Shown: positions 9,987 to 19,420 of the stretch, piece by piece
How positions within the stretch are numbered: the stretch's first letter is position 1
How the letters are laid out: every line of letters starts with the position of its first letter
Assembly: GCF_025370875.1 (NCBI RefSeq)
Contig: NZ_JAMXFD010000019.1
Span: forward strand, 1 to 64,000
Origin: Laspinema palackyanum D2c
Lineage (GTDB): Bacteria > Cyanobacteriota > Cyanobacteriia > Cyanobacteriales > Laspinemataceae
Reading direction: 5' to 3'
Length of the DNA: 64,000 nucleotides
Translations under genes and position numbers: made by a program
The notes under the pieces: model-generated
The model's database searches: none
Told to the model about the DNA's origin: nothing
What the model saw: only the letters and a program-made list of their open reading frames with translations

Positions 9987-10328
9987 ATGATTCAGCTGAG
10001 TAAAGCAGCCGTCACCGAAATTAAACGCATCCAGTCCAAACAGTCCAACCCAAATGTCTGGTTTCGTCTCGGGGTGGAAACGGGGGGTTGTGCTGGGTGG
10101 TACTATACGATGGCGTTTGACGAACAGTGCAACCCCGATGATCTCATCTGTGAGTGCGATGGCGTTCAAGTGACGGTCGATAGCCGCTTCCTCGACTATC
10201 TCAACGGCCTGACTGTAGATTACTCGCAGGATTTGATGGGAGGGGGGTTCCGCTTCCATAACCCCAAGGCTGCCAAGACTTGTGGCTGTGGTAACTCCTT
10301 CTCGATTGTTGAGTCCTCCACCCCCTAG
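9987..10328 (+). CDS. IscA/SufA/HesB-family iron-sulfur assembly protein
   Basis: A-type Fe-S carrier that helps load clusters onto apo-proteins. The start was set at ATG 9987 (113 residues, MIQLSKAAVTEI), the family's usual beginning. An in-frame extension to 9948 runs through HIP1-containing leader sequence. The three conserved cysteines are visible: ETGGCAGW near residue 34 and CGCG near residue 98. The gene stands alone just upstream of the str operon. It is not next to suf or nif genes, so a specific target cannot be named. Confidence 0.88.
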   Translation: MIQLSKAAVTEIKRIQSKQSNPNVWFRLGVETGGCAGWYYTMAFDEQCNPDDLICECDGVQVTVDSRFLDYLNGLTVDYSQDLMGGGFRFHNPKAAKTCGCGNSFSIVESSTP

Positions 10329-10417
10329 GGACCCGCTTAGGTCAGCCCTTCAATCTTTAATCTGGCCCCCGGGATTTTTATCCCCTGCCATTTTGGATTG
10401 TTTTTCTGCCCTAAAAT

Positions 10418-10447
10418 TTGACACGGGACGCTAGGTTAAGATATAAT
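10418..10447 (+). promoter_or_regulatory. Predicted promoter of the str operon (rpsL)
   Basis: TTGACA at 10418-10423 and TATAAT at 10442-10447 are exact sigma-70 consensus hexamers separated by 18 bases. Transcription would begin near 10454, leaving about 45 bases of leader before rpsL. Confidence 0.8.
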
Positions 10448-10497
10448 TGTAGATTGTTGTCAACTTGATCCTTGAAAACCTGAATACCCCATAACTC

Positions 10498-10872
10498 ATG
10501 CCCACAATACAACAACTTATTCGTACCGAACGGCAGAAGATCGAAAAGAAAACCAAATCGCCTGCACTCAAGAGTTGTCCGCAGCGTCGGGGCGTTTGTA
10601 CGAGAGTTTACACCACCACACCGAAAAAACCGAACTCAGCCCTTAGAAAAGTAGCACGGGTTCGCCTGACCTCTGGATTTGAAGTCACCGCCTACATTCC
10701 AGGCATTGGTCATAACCTGCAAGAACACTCCGTCGTGATGATCCGAGGCGGCAGGGTCAAGGATTTACCCGGAGTTCGTTACCACATCATCCGTGGGACC
10801 TTAGATACTGCGGGAGTCAAAGACCGTCGTCAAGGGCGTTCTAAATATGGGGCCAAGCGTCCTAAGGCCTAA
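10498..10872 (+). CDS. rpsL: 30S ribosomal protein S12
   Basis: Decoding-centre protein of the small subunit, 124 residues, full length ([24 protein letters not shown]). The streptomycin-relevant [13 protein letters not shown] loop carries the sensitive-type lysine. The [11 protein letters not shown] loop with the Asp that is methylthiolated in many bacteria is present. It is first in the str operon, behind a consensus promoter. It is separated from rpsG by an unusually long 543-bp spacer. Confidence 0.98.
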   Translation: MPTIQQLIRTERQKIEKKTKSPALKSCPQRRGVCTRVYTTTPKKPNSALRKVARVRLTSGFEVTAYIPGIGHNLQEHSVVMIRGGRVKDLPGVRYHIIRGTLDTAGVKDRRQGRSKYGAKRPKA

Positions 10873-11415
10873 CCTAGATATTAAAAGAGGCGCGAAGCCT
10901 CAATCGGAAGATTCAAGGGTTTCCTGGAAAGTTGAAGGGCGATCGCTCAGATGGGGTATCTAAGGTATTCAACCGAAGGATTAACAAGCTTACCCCGGGA
11001 TTGAGAGAGTCCGCACCTGAAGCAGATCGACAAAAAAGATGTACAATCTGATGGCGCTCATCTGGCCAACCGATGGCCGGAAAACCCCCATCCATTCAAT
11101 CGATTGTGTCAGGATGAGCGATCCCGGTCAAGATTCAGGCAGTTCTCATCGGACTCGGTAGGAAAACTTGATGGAGCAGTGGCCTTGGACGGCTACAAGA
11201 TGCGATCGCCTGACCTATGAAGCATCGGCTGTGAAAACCCATCAAGCCTGTCAAACCCATCGCGGACCTTCACTTCACAGGGAGTAAGCGGACCTCCGAA
11301 CACTCCAAAGAAAGAAAACCGCCTTCCTTCCCACAACAGTGGGAAGATTCAAGCTGAATCGCCTCAGCCATGAATCACAGTTAGTTAAAGTTGTTAGTTT
11401 GGGTGAAAAGTTAGT
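10873..11415 (+). other. Long rpsL-rpsG spacer
   Basis: No gene is supported. Short minus-strand frames here have no family features. A perfect 8-bp tetraloop hairpin, CTTCCCAC-AACA-GTGGGAAG, sits at 11327-11346, about 70 bases before rpsG. A weaker stem with a GCGAA loop lies at 10887-10901. These could be processing or feedback sites, or the spacer may contain a second promoter. Neither is proven. Confidence 0.5.
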
Positions 11416-11886
11416 ATGTCTCGTCGCACTGGTAGTCAAAAACGTTCTGTTACTCCCGATCCAGTTTATAACAGCCGCTTGGTTGGTATGATGGTGCGGC
11501 GTGTAATGAAGAGTGGCAAAAAGTCAGTCGCCTTCAACATTGTTTACAACGCCATGAAAACCATCGAAGAAAGAACCGGCGCAGATGCCCTGGAAGTCTT
11601 TGAAAAAGCGGTTAAAAATGTGACTCCCCTAGTGGAAGTCAAAGGCCGTCGGGTTGGCGGGGCCACCTATCAAGTCCCGATGGAAGTTCGGTCCGATCGC
11701 GGTACAGCTTTAGCGTTGCGCTGGATCATTCACTTTTCCAGAACCCGCGCGGGTCGCACGATGGCTATGAAATTAGCGAACGAATTAATGGATGCCGCCA
11801 ACGAAACCGGCAATGCAATCCGCAAACGGGAAGAAACCCATCGGATGGCAGAAGCCAATAAAGCGTTCGCCCACTATCGTTACTAA
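11416..11886 (+). CDS. rpsG: 30S ribosomal protein S7
   Basis: Primary 16S rRNA-binding protein of the small-subunit head, 156 residues and full length ([20 protein letters not shown] to AHYRY). Family features include [17 protein letters not shown] and the basic beta-ribbon. In E. coli S7 is the translational repressor of the str operon. Whether that holds here is unknown. The gene is separated from fusA by a 550-bp spacer. Confidence 0.98.
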   Translation: MSRRTGSQKRSVTPDPVYNSRLVGMMVRRVMKSGKKSVAFNIVYNAMKTIEERTGADALEVFEKAVKNVTPLVEVKGRRVGGATYQVPMEVRSDRGTALALRWIIHFSRTRAGRTMAMKLANELMDAANETGNAIRKREETHRMAEANKAFAHYRY

Positions 11887-12436
11887 AATCGGAATCAGAC
11901 CCATTGCGGAAAAAAAAGGTGTTCTATGTAAACAAATTTTGCAAAAAATATTAAAATGTAACAGGACCGGGGAAAATCCACAGGAGTATGGCTCATTCGG
12001 GTTGACTTCAAAGACCGTGGATTCCTTCTGTCATGTAGAATTGACCCCTTTGCTAGAGTTCTAGGAAAAGTGGCAAAAAGCAGAAGTCAAACTCCTTAAA
12101 AAAATAACAGCGAGTGACTTCGCAACCCGAGGAGAATTTTTAGGTGTTGTCTTCTCGGGAAGGTAAATCGGTTTAAGGACGTGAGCCCGTTTAAGCAAAC
12201 GGCGGGTCAAAAAACCCCATTCAACCCTAGACTGACTTAAATTGGATCGCGACATTCCAAGCGCGATCGGCAAGGGTCTAGGAAATAGAATTGCCAAGCG
12301 TCTAAAGAGGAAAACCGCCGAGCGTCTCCGAAGTAAAATCGAGGATTGTGCCGGAGGCTTGGAAAAGCACCAACACCAAAGTGCGTTTAACGCATCATTC
12401 AAAGATAATTGCGGCAACACAAACAAGGAGGTAGCT
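11887..12436 (+). other. Long rpsG-fusA spacer
   Basis: Contains no gene with family support. The fusA frame is open back to 12242, but those 65 residues are not part of EF-G. The spacer carries AT-rich stretches near 11930-11960 and several short inverted repeats. A promoter for the fusA-tufA part of the operon is possible, but I cannot fix it. Confidence 0.5.
12425..12431 (+). promoter_or_regulatory. Shine-Dalgarno site fixing the fusA start
   Basis: AAGGAGG lies five bases before the GTG at 12437. This strong site decides for the GTG over any upstream in-frame codon. Confidence 0.85.
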
Positions 12437-14512
12437 GTGGCACGTACTGTCCCGCTTGAGAAAGTGCGAAACATAGGAATCGCCGCCCACATCGATGCGG
12501 GCAAGACCACAACGACGGAGCGGATTCTGTTTTATTCCGGTGTGGTTCACAAAATCGGTGAGGTGCATGATGGCAACACCGTGACAGACTGGATGGAGCA
12601 AGAGCGAGAGCGGGGCATTACCATCACGGCTGCTGCCATCACCACCAGTTGGAAAGACAACCAGATCAACATTATTGACACCCCCGGTCACGTTGACTTC
12701 ACCATTGAAGTGGAGCGCTCCATGCGTGTACTCGACGGCGTGATTGCCGTCTTCTGTTCCGTGGGTGGTGTTCAACCGCAATCCGAAACCGTGTGGCGTC
12801 AAGCCGATCGCTATAAAGTGCCGCGCATCGCGTTTATCAACAAGATGGACCGCACTGGGGCGAACTTCTATAAGGTCTATGATCAGATTTGCGATCGGAT
12901 GCGGACTAACGCCGTGGCGATCCAACTCCCGATCGGCAGCGAAGACCAATTCTCTGGCATCATCGACTTGGTAGGGATGAAGGCTCGGATCTACACCAAT
13001 GATACGGGTACCGATATCCAAGAGACCGATATTCCCGATGACATGATGGAACTGGCTCAAAAATATCGCACCAAGCTCGTTGAAGCCGTGGCAGATATGA
13101 GTGATGTTTTGACCGAAAAATACCTCGAAGGTGAAGAATTCACCCAGGAAGAAATTGTCAAAGCATTACGCCAAGGAACCATTAGCGGTAAGATCGTCCC
13201 CACCATGTGCGGTTCGGCCTTTAAGAACAAAGGGGTACAGCTCTTATTGGATGCCGTGGTAGATTATCTACCCGCTCCCATTGACGTGCCTCCGATTCAG
13301 GGAACCTTGCCCAATGGGGAAGAAATCACTCGCAGTGCCGATGACAAGGCTCCCCTCTCGGCATTAGCCTTCAAAATCATGGCCGATCCTTATGGACGTC
13401 TGACCTTTATTCGGGTCTATTCCGGCGTTCTGGAAAAAGGCAGTTACGTTCTCAACTCCACCAAGGATAAGAAAGAACGGATTTCCCGCTTGATTGTCAT
13501 GAAAGCCGACGAGCGGATTGAAGTCGATGAACTGCGAGCTGGGGACCTAGGTGCCGCTGTCGGTTTGAAAGATACCTTCACCGGCGATACCATCTGTACC
13601 CCGGATAGTCCGGTGATTCTGGAATCCCTGTTCATTCCTGAACCCGTGATCTCCGTGGCGGTGGAACCCAAGACCAAGCAAGACATGGAGAAGCTGTCGA
13701 AAGCACTGCAATCCTTGTCCCAAGAAGACCCCACATTCCGGGTGAGCATCGATTCCGAAACCAATCAAACCGTGATTGCCGGGATGGGTGAACTTCACCT
13801 CGAAATTCTGGTGGATCGGATGTTGCGTGAGTTTAAGGTAGAAGCGAACGTGGGTGCACCCCAAGTGGCCTACCGAGAAACGATTCGGAAAGCCGTCAAA
13901 GCTGAAGGCAAATTTATTCGCCAAAGCGGTGGTAAAGGTCAGTACGGTCACGTCGTCATCCAAATCGAACCGGGTGATCCAGGTACGGGATTTGAGTTTG
14001 TCTCGAAAATTGTGGGCGGAACCGTACCGAAAGAGTACATTTCCCCCGCAGAACAAGGGATGAAAGAAGCCTGCGAATCTGGGATTTTAGCGGGCTACCC
14101 CATGATTGACATCAAGGCCACGTTGGTAGATGGTTCCTACCACGATGTTGACTCCTCGGAAATGGCCTTTAAAATTGCTGGCTCTATGGCAATTAAAGAA
14201 GGGGTGATGAAAGCGTCACCCGTTCTGTTAGAGCCTATGATGAAGGTTGAGGTAGAAGTTCCCGAGAACTATCTCGGGGACGTCATGGGCGACCTCAATT
14301 CCCGCCGGGGCCAAATCGAAGGAATGGGCTCCGAGCAAGGAATTGCCAAGGTGACTGCTAAAGTTCCATTAGCAGAAATGTTTGGCTATGCCACGGATAT
14401 CCGGTCTAAAACCCAAGGCCGAGGTATCTTTACGATGGAGTTTAGCCGCTATGAAGAGGTGCCTCGCAACGTGGCTGAACCCATCATCGCCAAGAGTAAA
14501 GGGAACGCATAA
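12437..14512 (+). CDS. fusA: Translation elongation factor G
   Basis: GTPase that drives translocation of tRNA and mRNA through the ribosome. With GTG 12437 as start the protein has 691 residues, the usual cyanobacterial length ([26 protein letters not shown]). The G1 motif AHIDAGKT, G2 GITI, G3 DTPGHVDF and G4 NKMD are intact, and domains II-V follow, with the C-terminal RGIFTMEF segment. An AAGGAGG site supports the GTG. The open frame upstream to 12242 is not translated in this reading. It precedes tufA by 104 bases holding a heptamer repeat hairpin. Confidence 0.98.
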   Translation: MARTVPLEKVRNIGIAAHIDAGKTTTTERILFYSGVVHKIGEVHDGNTVTDWMEQERERGITITAAAITTSWKDNQINIIDTPGHVDFTIEVERSMRVLDGVIAVFCSVGGVQPQSETVWRQADRYKVPRIAFINKMDRTGANFYKVYDQICDRMRTNAVAIQLPIGSEDQFSGIIDLVGMKARIYTNDTGTDIQETDIPDDMMELAQKYRTKLVEAVADMSDVLTEKYLEGEEFTQEEIVKALRQGTISGKIVPTMCGSAFKNKGVQLLLDAVVDYLPAPIDVPPIQGTLPNGEEITRSADDKAPLSALAFKIMADPYGRLTFIRVYSGVLEKGSYVLNSTKDKKERISRLIVMKADERIEVDELRAGDLGAAVGLKDTFTGDTICTPDSPVILESLFIPEPVISVAVEPKTKQDMEKLSKALQSLSQEDPTFRVSIDSETNQTVIAGMGELHLEILVDRMLREFKVEANVGAPQVAYRETIRKAVKAEGKFIRQSGGKGQYGHVVIQIEPGDPGTGFEFVSKIVGGTVPKEYISPAEQGMKEACESGILAGYPMIDIKATLVDGSYHDVDSSEMAFKIAGSMAIKEGVMKASPVLLEPMMKVEVEVPENYLGDVMGDLNSRRGQIEGMGSEQGIAKVTAKVPLAEMFGYATDIRSKTQGRGIFTMEFSRYEEVPRNVAEPIIAKSKGNA

Positions 14513-14532
14513 TAGTAGTTCATTTGTTCACG

Positions 14533-14591
14533 GTTCATTGTTCATTGCTTTTTCCCAATGAACAATGAACAATGAACAATGAACAATGAAC
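14533..14591. repeat. Heptamer tract (AATGAAC)x5 with inverted partner
   Basis: Five exact AATGAAC units at 14557-14591 face an inverted pair, GTTCATTGTTCATTG, at 14533-14547. This makes a hairpin in the fusA-tufA spacer. It resembles the short tandemly repeated heptanucleotides known from filamentous cyanobacteria. Confidence 0.85.
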
Positions 14592-14616
14592 GATTGAGAA
14601 AGGAATTAGAGAAGAC

Positions 14617-15867
14617 ATGGCACGCGCAAAGTTTGAACGGAATAAACCCCACGTTAACATCGGTACGATCGGTCACGTTGACCACGGTAAAACGACCCTG
14701 ACCGCAGCAATCACTCTGACTCTTGCTGCTCTGGGTCAAGCCAAAGCGAGAAAGTACGATGAAATCGATGCTGCTCCCGAAGAAAAACAACGGGGGATCA
14801 CGATTAACACCGCTCACGTGGAATACGAAACCACTGATCGTCACTATGCCCACGTTGACTGCCCGGGTCACGCTGACTATGTGAAAAACATGATCACCGG
14901 AGCTGCCCAGATGGATGGCGCTATCCTGGTGGTGTCCGCTGCTGATGGCCCTATGCCTCAGACCCGGGAACACATTCTGTTGGCAAAACAGGTGGGGGTT
15001 CCGAATATCGTCGTCTTCTTGAACAAACAAGACCAAGTTGATGATGAAGAACTCCTCGAACTCGTGGAATTAGAAGTTCGCGAACTCCTGAGTTCCTACG
15101 ATTTCCCCGGTGATGATATTCCGATTGTCTCGGGTTCCGGTCTGTTGGCGCTCGAAGCCTTGACCAAAACCCCCGGTATCAAGAAAGGGGACAATGAGTG
15201 GGTTGATAAAATCTACGCCTTAATGGACGAAGTGGATGCTTACATTCCGACTCCGGAACGGGCGATCGATAAGCCCTTCTTGATGGCTGTAGAAGACGTC
15301 TTCTCGATTACGGGTCGGGGAACTGTTGCCACGGGTCGGATCGAACGGGGCAAGGTCAAAGTCGGCGAAACCGTGGAATTGGTTGGAATCAAAAACACTC
15401 GCAGCACCACGGTGACTGGGGTGGAAATGTTCCAAAAAATCCTCGAAGAAGGTCTGGCTGGAGATAACGTCGGGGTGCTGCTCCGGGGTATCCAAAAGGC
15501 AGATATCGAGCGTGGGATGGTGATTGCTAAACCCGGTTCGATTACTCCTCACACTCAGTTTGAATCTGAAGTGTATATTCTCAAGAAGGAAGAAGGGGGC
15601 CGTCATACGCCGTTCTTCTCCGGCTATCGTCCTCAGTTCTATGTTCGGACGACCGACGTTACCGGAACCATTAAAGCGTTCACCTCCGATGAAGGGGATG
15701 AAGTGGAAATGGTGATGCCTGGAGACCGGATCAAGATGACGGTTGAGTTGATTAACCCGATCGCCATTGAACAAGGGATGCGCTTCGCCATCCGTGAAGG
15801 CGGACGGACCGTCGGCGCGGGTGTGGTCTCTAAAATCCTCGACCAACCAGCAGCAGCCAAGAAGTAA
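14617..15867 (+). CDS. tufA: Translation elongation factor Tu
   Basis: GTPase delivering aminoacyl-tRNA to the ribosomal A site. The 416-residue protein begins [28 protein letters not shown]-motifs: [17 protein letters not shown] and NKQD (x is Gln here, as in cyanobacteria). Domains 2 and 3 are complete, ending in [10 protein letters not shown]. It has a good purine-rich leader (GAGAAAGGAATTAGAGAAG) and is part of the str operon before rpsJ. A stem-loop follows the stop. Confidence 0.98.
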   Translation: MARAKFERNKPHVNIGTIGHVDHGKTTLTAAITLTLAALGQAKARKYDEIDAAPEEKQRGITINTAHVEYETTDRHYAHVDCPGHADYVKNMITGAAQMDGAILVVSAADGPMPQTREHILLAKQVGVPNIVVFLNKQDQVDDEELLELVELEVRELLSSYDFPGDDIPIVSGSGLLALEALTKTPGIKKGDNEWVDKIYALMDEVDAYIPTPERAIDKPFLMAVEDVFSITGRGTVATGRIERGKVKVGETVELVGIKNTRSTTVTGVEMFQKILEEGLAGDNVGVLLRGIQKADIERGMVIAKPGSITPHTQFESEVYILKKEEGGRHTPFFSGYRPQFYVRTTDVTGTIKAFTSDEGDEVEMVMPGDRIKMTVELINPIAIEQGMRFAIREGGRTVGAGVVSKILDQPAAAKK

Positions 15868-15920
15868 ACCGGCTGAGGACGCTCCGACCTTTTAAGGCAG
15901 AAGCGTGCTGATTGACGGTA

Positions 15921-15960
15921 GAGCAGAAAAGCTATCCCAACTTGAGGAGCTTTTCTGCTC
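15921..15960 (+). terminator. Stem-loop downstream of tufA
   Basis: A perfect 13-bp stem, GAGCAGAAAAGCT (15921-15933) with AGCTTTTCTGCTC (15948-15960), has a 14-base loop. No T-run follows, so it is more likely a partial terminator, RNA-stabilising or processing structure between tufA and rpsJ than a full stop. Confidence 0.6.
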
Positions 15961-15987
15961 TGCTTGTGTCTGTCACTTATCATCGGT

Positions 15988-16045
15988 CATTGGTCCTTAG
16001 TCATTGGTCAAACAACAAACGACAAATGACAAATGACCAATAACC
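15988..16045. repeat. Degenerate heptamer tract before rpsJ
   Basis: GGTCATT-type units are followed by inverted ACAAATG/ACCAATA-type units, in the same style as the tract between fusA and tufA. They can fold back on each other in the tufA-rpsJ spacer. Confidence 0.6.
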
Positions 16046-16079
16046 CATTTATTAACCGAACCTAGACAACTAAAAATCA

Positions 16080-16397
16080 ATGGCTACCTTACAACAGCAA
16101 AAAATTCGGATTCGTCTAAAAGCTTTCGATCGCAGATTGCTCGATACTTCCTGCGAAAAAATCGTAGATACAGCGAATCGGACCAACGCCACAGCCGTCG
16201 GCCCCATTCCTTTACCGACGAACCGACGTATTTACTGTTTACTGCGTTCTCCCCACGTGGATAAAGATTCTCGGGAGCATTTTGAAACCCGTACCCACCG
16301 CCGGATTATCGATATCTATCAACCATCTTCTAAAACGATTGATGCGCTGATGAAACTCGATTTGCCTGCCGGTGTGGATATTGAAGTCAAACTCTAA
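16080..16397 (+). CDS. rpsJ: 30S ribosomal protein S10
   Basis: Small-subunit head protein that also acts as the NusE factor in antitermination. The 105-residue protein is full length ([22 protein letters not shown] to VDIEVKL) with the [25 protein letters not shown] core. It is the last gene of the str operon in cyanobacteria, where it follows tufA. A strong intrinsic terminator lies about 80 bases beyond its stop. Confidence 0.98.
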   Translation: MATLQQQKIRIRLKAFDRRLLDTSCEKIVDTANRTNATAVGPIPLPTNRRIYCLLRSPHVDKDSREHFETRTHRRIIDIYQPSSKTIDALMKLDLPAGVDIEVKL

Positions 16398-16479
16398 AGG
16401 TCTTCCTCAGCCGATCGCTCCGTCTGCATAAATCCAGCGCCTCGCTTCTGGCAATGCAACGGATTGTTTTATTTATCCT

Positions 16480-16514
16480 TTAAAAAAGGAGAACTCAGAA
16501 TTCTCCTTTTTTAA
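16480..16514 (+). terminator. Rho-independent terminator of the str operon
   Basis: A 14-bp perfect stem (TTAAAAAAGGAGAA with TTCTCCTTTTTTAA) with a CTCAGAA loop ends in a T6 run that is part of the stem. It follows rpsJ by 83 bases. Confidence 0.85.
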
Positions 16515-16769
16515 AAATTCAACCGGAGACTGAACCTAAAAGCGATCGCCCCTCAATTCATTAAAAACTATAATTCCCCTTAAAAAAAACCTTAAATTTT
16601 CACATCCTATAACATAGTTTATAAAAAAAGTCAACCTTTTAAATCCAAAAATTATCAAAAAATCCTCACTCATCCGTCAGCCAGGACAGCTGCGCTCCTG
16701 GTGGCGTAATCTTCACTTCAAACCTATCAGTTAAGATAAAAGCGAAGTTACTTTTGAGACTGAGGCATA
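16515..16769. other. AT-rich spacer before the Lon-domain gene
   Basis: Together with the terminator this gives a 372-base gap after rpsJ. The AT-rich part (16555-16670) probably holds the promoter of the next gene, but no hexamer pair is convincing. Confidence 0.45.
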
Positions 16770-17414
16770 ATGCAATCCTCCTCCTCGATCGCCGTTCGAG
16801 AACTCCCCCTGTTTCCCTTACCCGAAGTCGTGCTCTTTCCAGGCAGACCCCTACCCCTGCATATTTTCGAGTTTCGCTACCGAATTATGATGAACACAAT
16901 TCTGGAGAGCGATCGCAGATTTGGGGTACTCATGTGGGATCCCGTCAAAGGTCAACCCAGCTCCATCGGTTGCTGTGCGGAAATTCTGCAATATGTCCGG
17001 CTCCCCGATGACCGGATGAAAATGCTCACCCTCGGCCAGCAGAGATTTCGAGTCCTAGAATATGTCCGAGAAAAACCCTATCTCGTCGGTTTAGTCGAAT
17101 GGCTCGAAGATCAACCCCCCGAGGAAGACCTCCGACCCCTCGCCAGTGAAGTCGATCGCCTCTTACGAGATGTCGTCCGTCTTTCCGGCAAACTCATGGA
17201 TCAAACCATCGAACTCCCCGACGACATCCCCGAGCTCCCGGTAGAACTCTCCTATTGGGTCGCCAGTAACCTCTATGGCGTCGCTGCCGAACAGCAATCC
17301 CTTCTCGAAATGTTAGATACCCGAGCCCGACTGGAAAGAGAATCGGAAATTCTCACCTCCACCCGATCTCATCTCGCTGCACGCACCGTCCTCAAAGACA
17401 CCCTGAATGAGTGA
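16770..17414 (+). CDS. Lon N-terminal (substrate-binding) domain protein
   Basis: A 214-residue stand-alone version of the PUA-like N-terminal domain of Lon protease. It begins with the characteristic RELPLFPLPEVVLFPGRPLPLHIFEFRYR and ends in a helical part. There is no AAA+ or protease domain, so it cannot degrade proteins by itself. A role in substrate recognition or as an adaptor is inferred. Such genes commonly follow rpsJ in cyanobacteria. The Met at 16770 leads into the family's first strand. It converges on the membrane-protein gene at 17496, 81 bases away. Confidence 0.85.
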   Translation: MQSSSSIAVRELPLFPLPEVVLFPGRPLPLHIFEFRYRIMMNTILESDRRFGVLMWDPVKGQPSSIGCCAEILQYVRLPDDRMKMLTLGQQRFRVLEYVREKPYLVGLVEWLEDQPPEEDLRPLASEVDRLLRDVVRLSGKLMDQTIELPDDIPELPVELSYWVASNLYGVAAEQQSLLEMLDTRARLERESEILTSTRSHLAARTVLKDTLNE

Positions 17415-17495
17415 ACCGCGCCTTTGGATATTGGATTTTAGATCAGCGATCGCCTCTAAAATCCAACATCTCCCTATTTCTAAGTTTCTAAGTTC

Positions 17496-18920
17496 CTAAA
17501 ATCTCAACCGTCCCACTCCTCCATACCAATGGCGAAGGGCCAGCCACACCACGGACAGCAATCCAGCAACACTCAAAGTTAAACCCGTATAACTGCCAAT
17601 TAATCCCCAGATTGGCAGAACCGCACCGGCGATCGTACAAATCAATGCCGCTAACGAAGCCCGCTTCTGATTTCCCAAGCCCCATACCAACACCAACAGG
17701 ATGGGAGAAAGCAACAGCCAAGCGAGAGTCACATCCATCACCCGACTAAAATAAGTCAAACTCAACAGTCCGGCAAAAAATAAACCCCCAGCCAGACAGA
17801 CATCAATCAGACGCATCGGGACAGATAAATACAGCAGGACAATCCACCACAAAAATACCCCCGGTGCCAACAACAGCAACCGAGGTAGCACCCCCGTCTT
17901 GCGGACCGTCTCCGTTGCCGTAAATACCCCAAAAGGATTGCGAACCGAAACATTATCTTCAAACACCCAAGTAAAGCGGGTCCCCGAACGTTCCTGATTC
18001 CGTGCCGTGGGGATAATCCCACTGGCAAAATCCGCCTTGGGAAAATTTGCCAATGCCGTTAGACGAAAATTAGAGAGAGATTCGCCTTGAGAATTGTAAA
18101 CCCAGCGCGGTCCTCCTTGAGCCTTGTAAGTCACCCGAAAGCGAGTTTCTTCCCCGGGTTGTAACGCAAACGGAAAGCCATAATCTCCCGGATTAATCTG
18201 GAGCATTCGCTCCCCATCCCGCTCCACTTTAAAGTTTTGGAGCAAGGAATAACCAGAAGGGGGAGGAATTTCAAAGAAAAAAGTCCGAGGTTCTCTCAAG
18301 GAGTTAATCACTTCGTATTCCCCTTCAAACTCAGCCAGATAAATGGCTTTGTTATTGCTAACATCCGTCGATTGGTTAAGGGTGACAGCAATTTCTGAAC
18401 CGGAGAGGGCGAGGAAACGGTTAACTTCTCGGGTATCCTCAATTTCAACTAACTGCCCATTAATCCAATTGCTGTATTTATAGGGTTCTTCAATCACATA
18501 GCGAATCCGAGGAGAAGGTTGTTCCAGTAGTTCCCCCGAAACGCTCGTGGCTATATCTTGAACTCGGGATTGTTCCCAGTGATGGTAGCGATTGGCTAAG
18601 GTTGAAGATAAAAAGAATCCCCCGATTAAAAAGGCCAGAATTAAGATAAAATGGGGTAACTTTTGGAGCAAGACCAAATAACTGCCCACCCAATCTTCTA
18701 GGAGAGGGAAGGGGGGTTCTGGTTGTCGGTAAGTCCATTTGATGGCGGCGATCGCCAATCCGAAAACCACTAAAAAAATTCCTAAACCCAGGGAGAGACT
18801 CAGAATGCGATCGCCAAACTGTATCAATTCATCAGGATGAGTTAGATCCGGTAATGCGGGAATGCCTTGAGACGTTGGATACATAAATTCAGGTAAAGCT
18901 GAAATCCCCCAGCTTCTCAA
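17496..18920 (-). CDS. Multi-pass membrane protein with large extracytoplasmic domain (unknown function)
   Basis: A 474-residue protein I do not recognise by function. Two hydrophobic segments near residues 38-63 and 84-108 flank a short loop. A long soluble beta-rich region (about 110-345) is likely periplasmic and contains an FFFEIPPPSGY motif. Five or six membrane helices (about 346-462) close the protein. This topology recalls the CreD-like inner-membrane proteins, but no diagnostic motif confirms it. A downstream in-frame Met at residue 13 (MYPTSQG) is an alternative start. The neighbours (Lon-domain gene, convergent; pheA, separate) give no functional hint. Confidence 0.75.
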   Translation of the reverse strand: MRSWGISALPEFMYPTSQGIPALPDLTHPDELIQFGDRILSLSLGLGIFLVVFGLAIAAIKWTYRQPEPPFPLLEDWVGSYLVLLQKLPHFILILAFLIGGFFLSSTLANRYHHWEQSRVQDIATSVSGELLEQPSPRIRYVIEEPYKYSNWINGQLVEIEDTREVNRFLALSGSEIAVTLNQSTDVSNNKAIYLAEFEGEYEVINSLREPRTFFFEIPPPSGYSLLQNFKVERDGERMLQINPGDYGFPFALQPGEETRFRVTYKAQGGPRWVYNSQGESLSNFRLTALANFPKADFASGIIPTARNQERSGTRFTWVFEDNVSVRNPFGVFTATETVRKTGVLPRLLLLAPGVFLWWIVLLYLSVPMRLIDVCLAGGLFFAGLLSLTYFSRVMDVTLAWLLLSPILLVLVWGLGNQKRASLAALICTIAGAVLPIWGLIGSYTGLTLSVAGLLSVVWLALRHWYGGVGRLRF

Positions 18921-19123
18921 AGGGGTAAAGTAAGGTAGAATAAATTCATCAAATTATCCCCATCGCTACATTTGGGGGTCGGACCCTGAACTGGATGGGT
19001 TGCACCGATAGACAGCAGCAGAAGGGTTACATCCCCAATGGCGATCGCTTCTGAATCAAATGACATAACTTCGTCATGCGATCGCCATCAAACTGTCACA
19101 TCCGCTGACTACTATTTTTATAG

Positions 19124-19196
19124 AGAACAATTACGTTCACTTCTCACACCACCCACAAACCTCGCTCAAATGCTCCGAGCGGGGTCTTTTTTTTTT
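19124..19196 (+). ncRNA. Yfr1-like small RNA candidate
   Basis: The layout matches cyanobacterial Yfr1: a small 5' hairpin (GAAC-AATTAC-GTTC), then an unpaired CACTTCTCACACC (19138-19150), then a GC-rich terminator hairpin and a T-run. The known conserved core of Yfr1 is ACTCCTCACAC, and this copy has one change (C to T). The length is about 73 nt, near the family's 54-70 nt. In studied cyanobacteria Yfr1 regulates outer-membrane protein mRNAs. Assignment is a hypothesis from motif and layout only. Confidence 0.45.
19160..19196 (+). terminator. Rho-independent terminator of the sRNA candidate
   Basis: CCTCGCTC (19160-19167) pairs with GAGCGGGG (19177-19184), with one T-G wobble, and is followed by TC and ten T residues. 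No protein gene precedes it on this strand, which implies a short independent transcript. Confidence 0.75.
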
Positions 19197-19420
19197 GACC
19201 CCATCGGGGTTTGTAATTGTGGTGAACTGCCTTCAGGGAACTTCAAAAAATAAAAACCGCAAAAAGTTCAACGTCCCCCCTTGACGGGGTTTCTTTAAAG
19301 ATGACTCCATCAAGGAGTCACTACGAACGTTTATATGATTTATTTGTTGGAAATCCCTCAGTTTGGCATTTGAGATAGATGCTTCATATCCTAACCTCAC
19401 CAACCGCAATCCAGCATCCC

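Larger units (their letters stand above)
18921..19420. other. Spacer with nested hairpin and sRNA candidate
   Basis: No protein gene is supported. An 11-bp inverted repeat, ATGGCGATCGC (19038-19048) with GCGATCGCCAT (19078-19088), encloses a smaller ATGAC/GTCAT hairpin. It is followed by the sRNA candidate and its terminator. A plus-strand frame at 19038-19253 runs straight through the terminator and is rejected. The stretch 19212-19420 shows nothing recognisable. Confidence 0.6.

Noticed and set aside
12242-12436. Longer fusA start upstream of the GTG
   Set aside because: The extra 65 residues are not part of EF-G, and AAGGAGG sits directly before the GTG at 12437.
12395-13060. Minus-strand open frame of 221 codons
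   Set aside because: It lies antisense to the conserved fusA gene and has no family features. A similar shadow occurs opposite tufA (15220-15846).
19038-19253. Small plus-strand protein frame
   Set aside because: It starts inside a GCGATCGC inverted repeat and reads through a strong intrinsic terminator with ten T residues.
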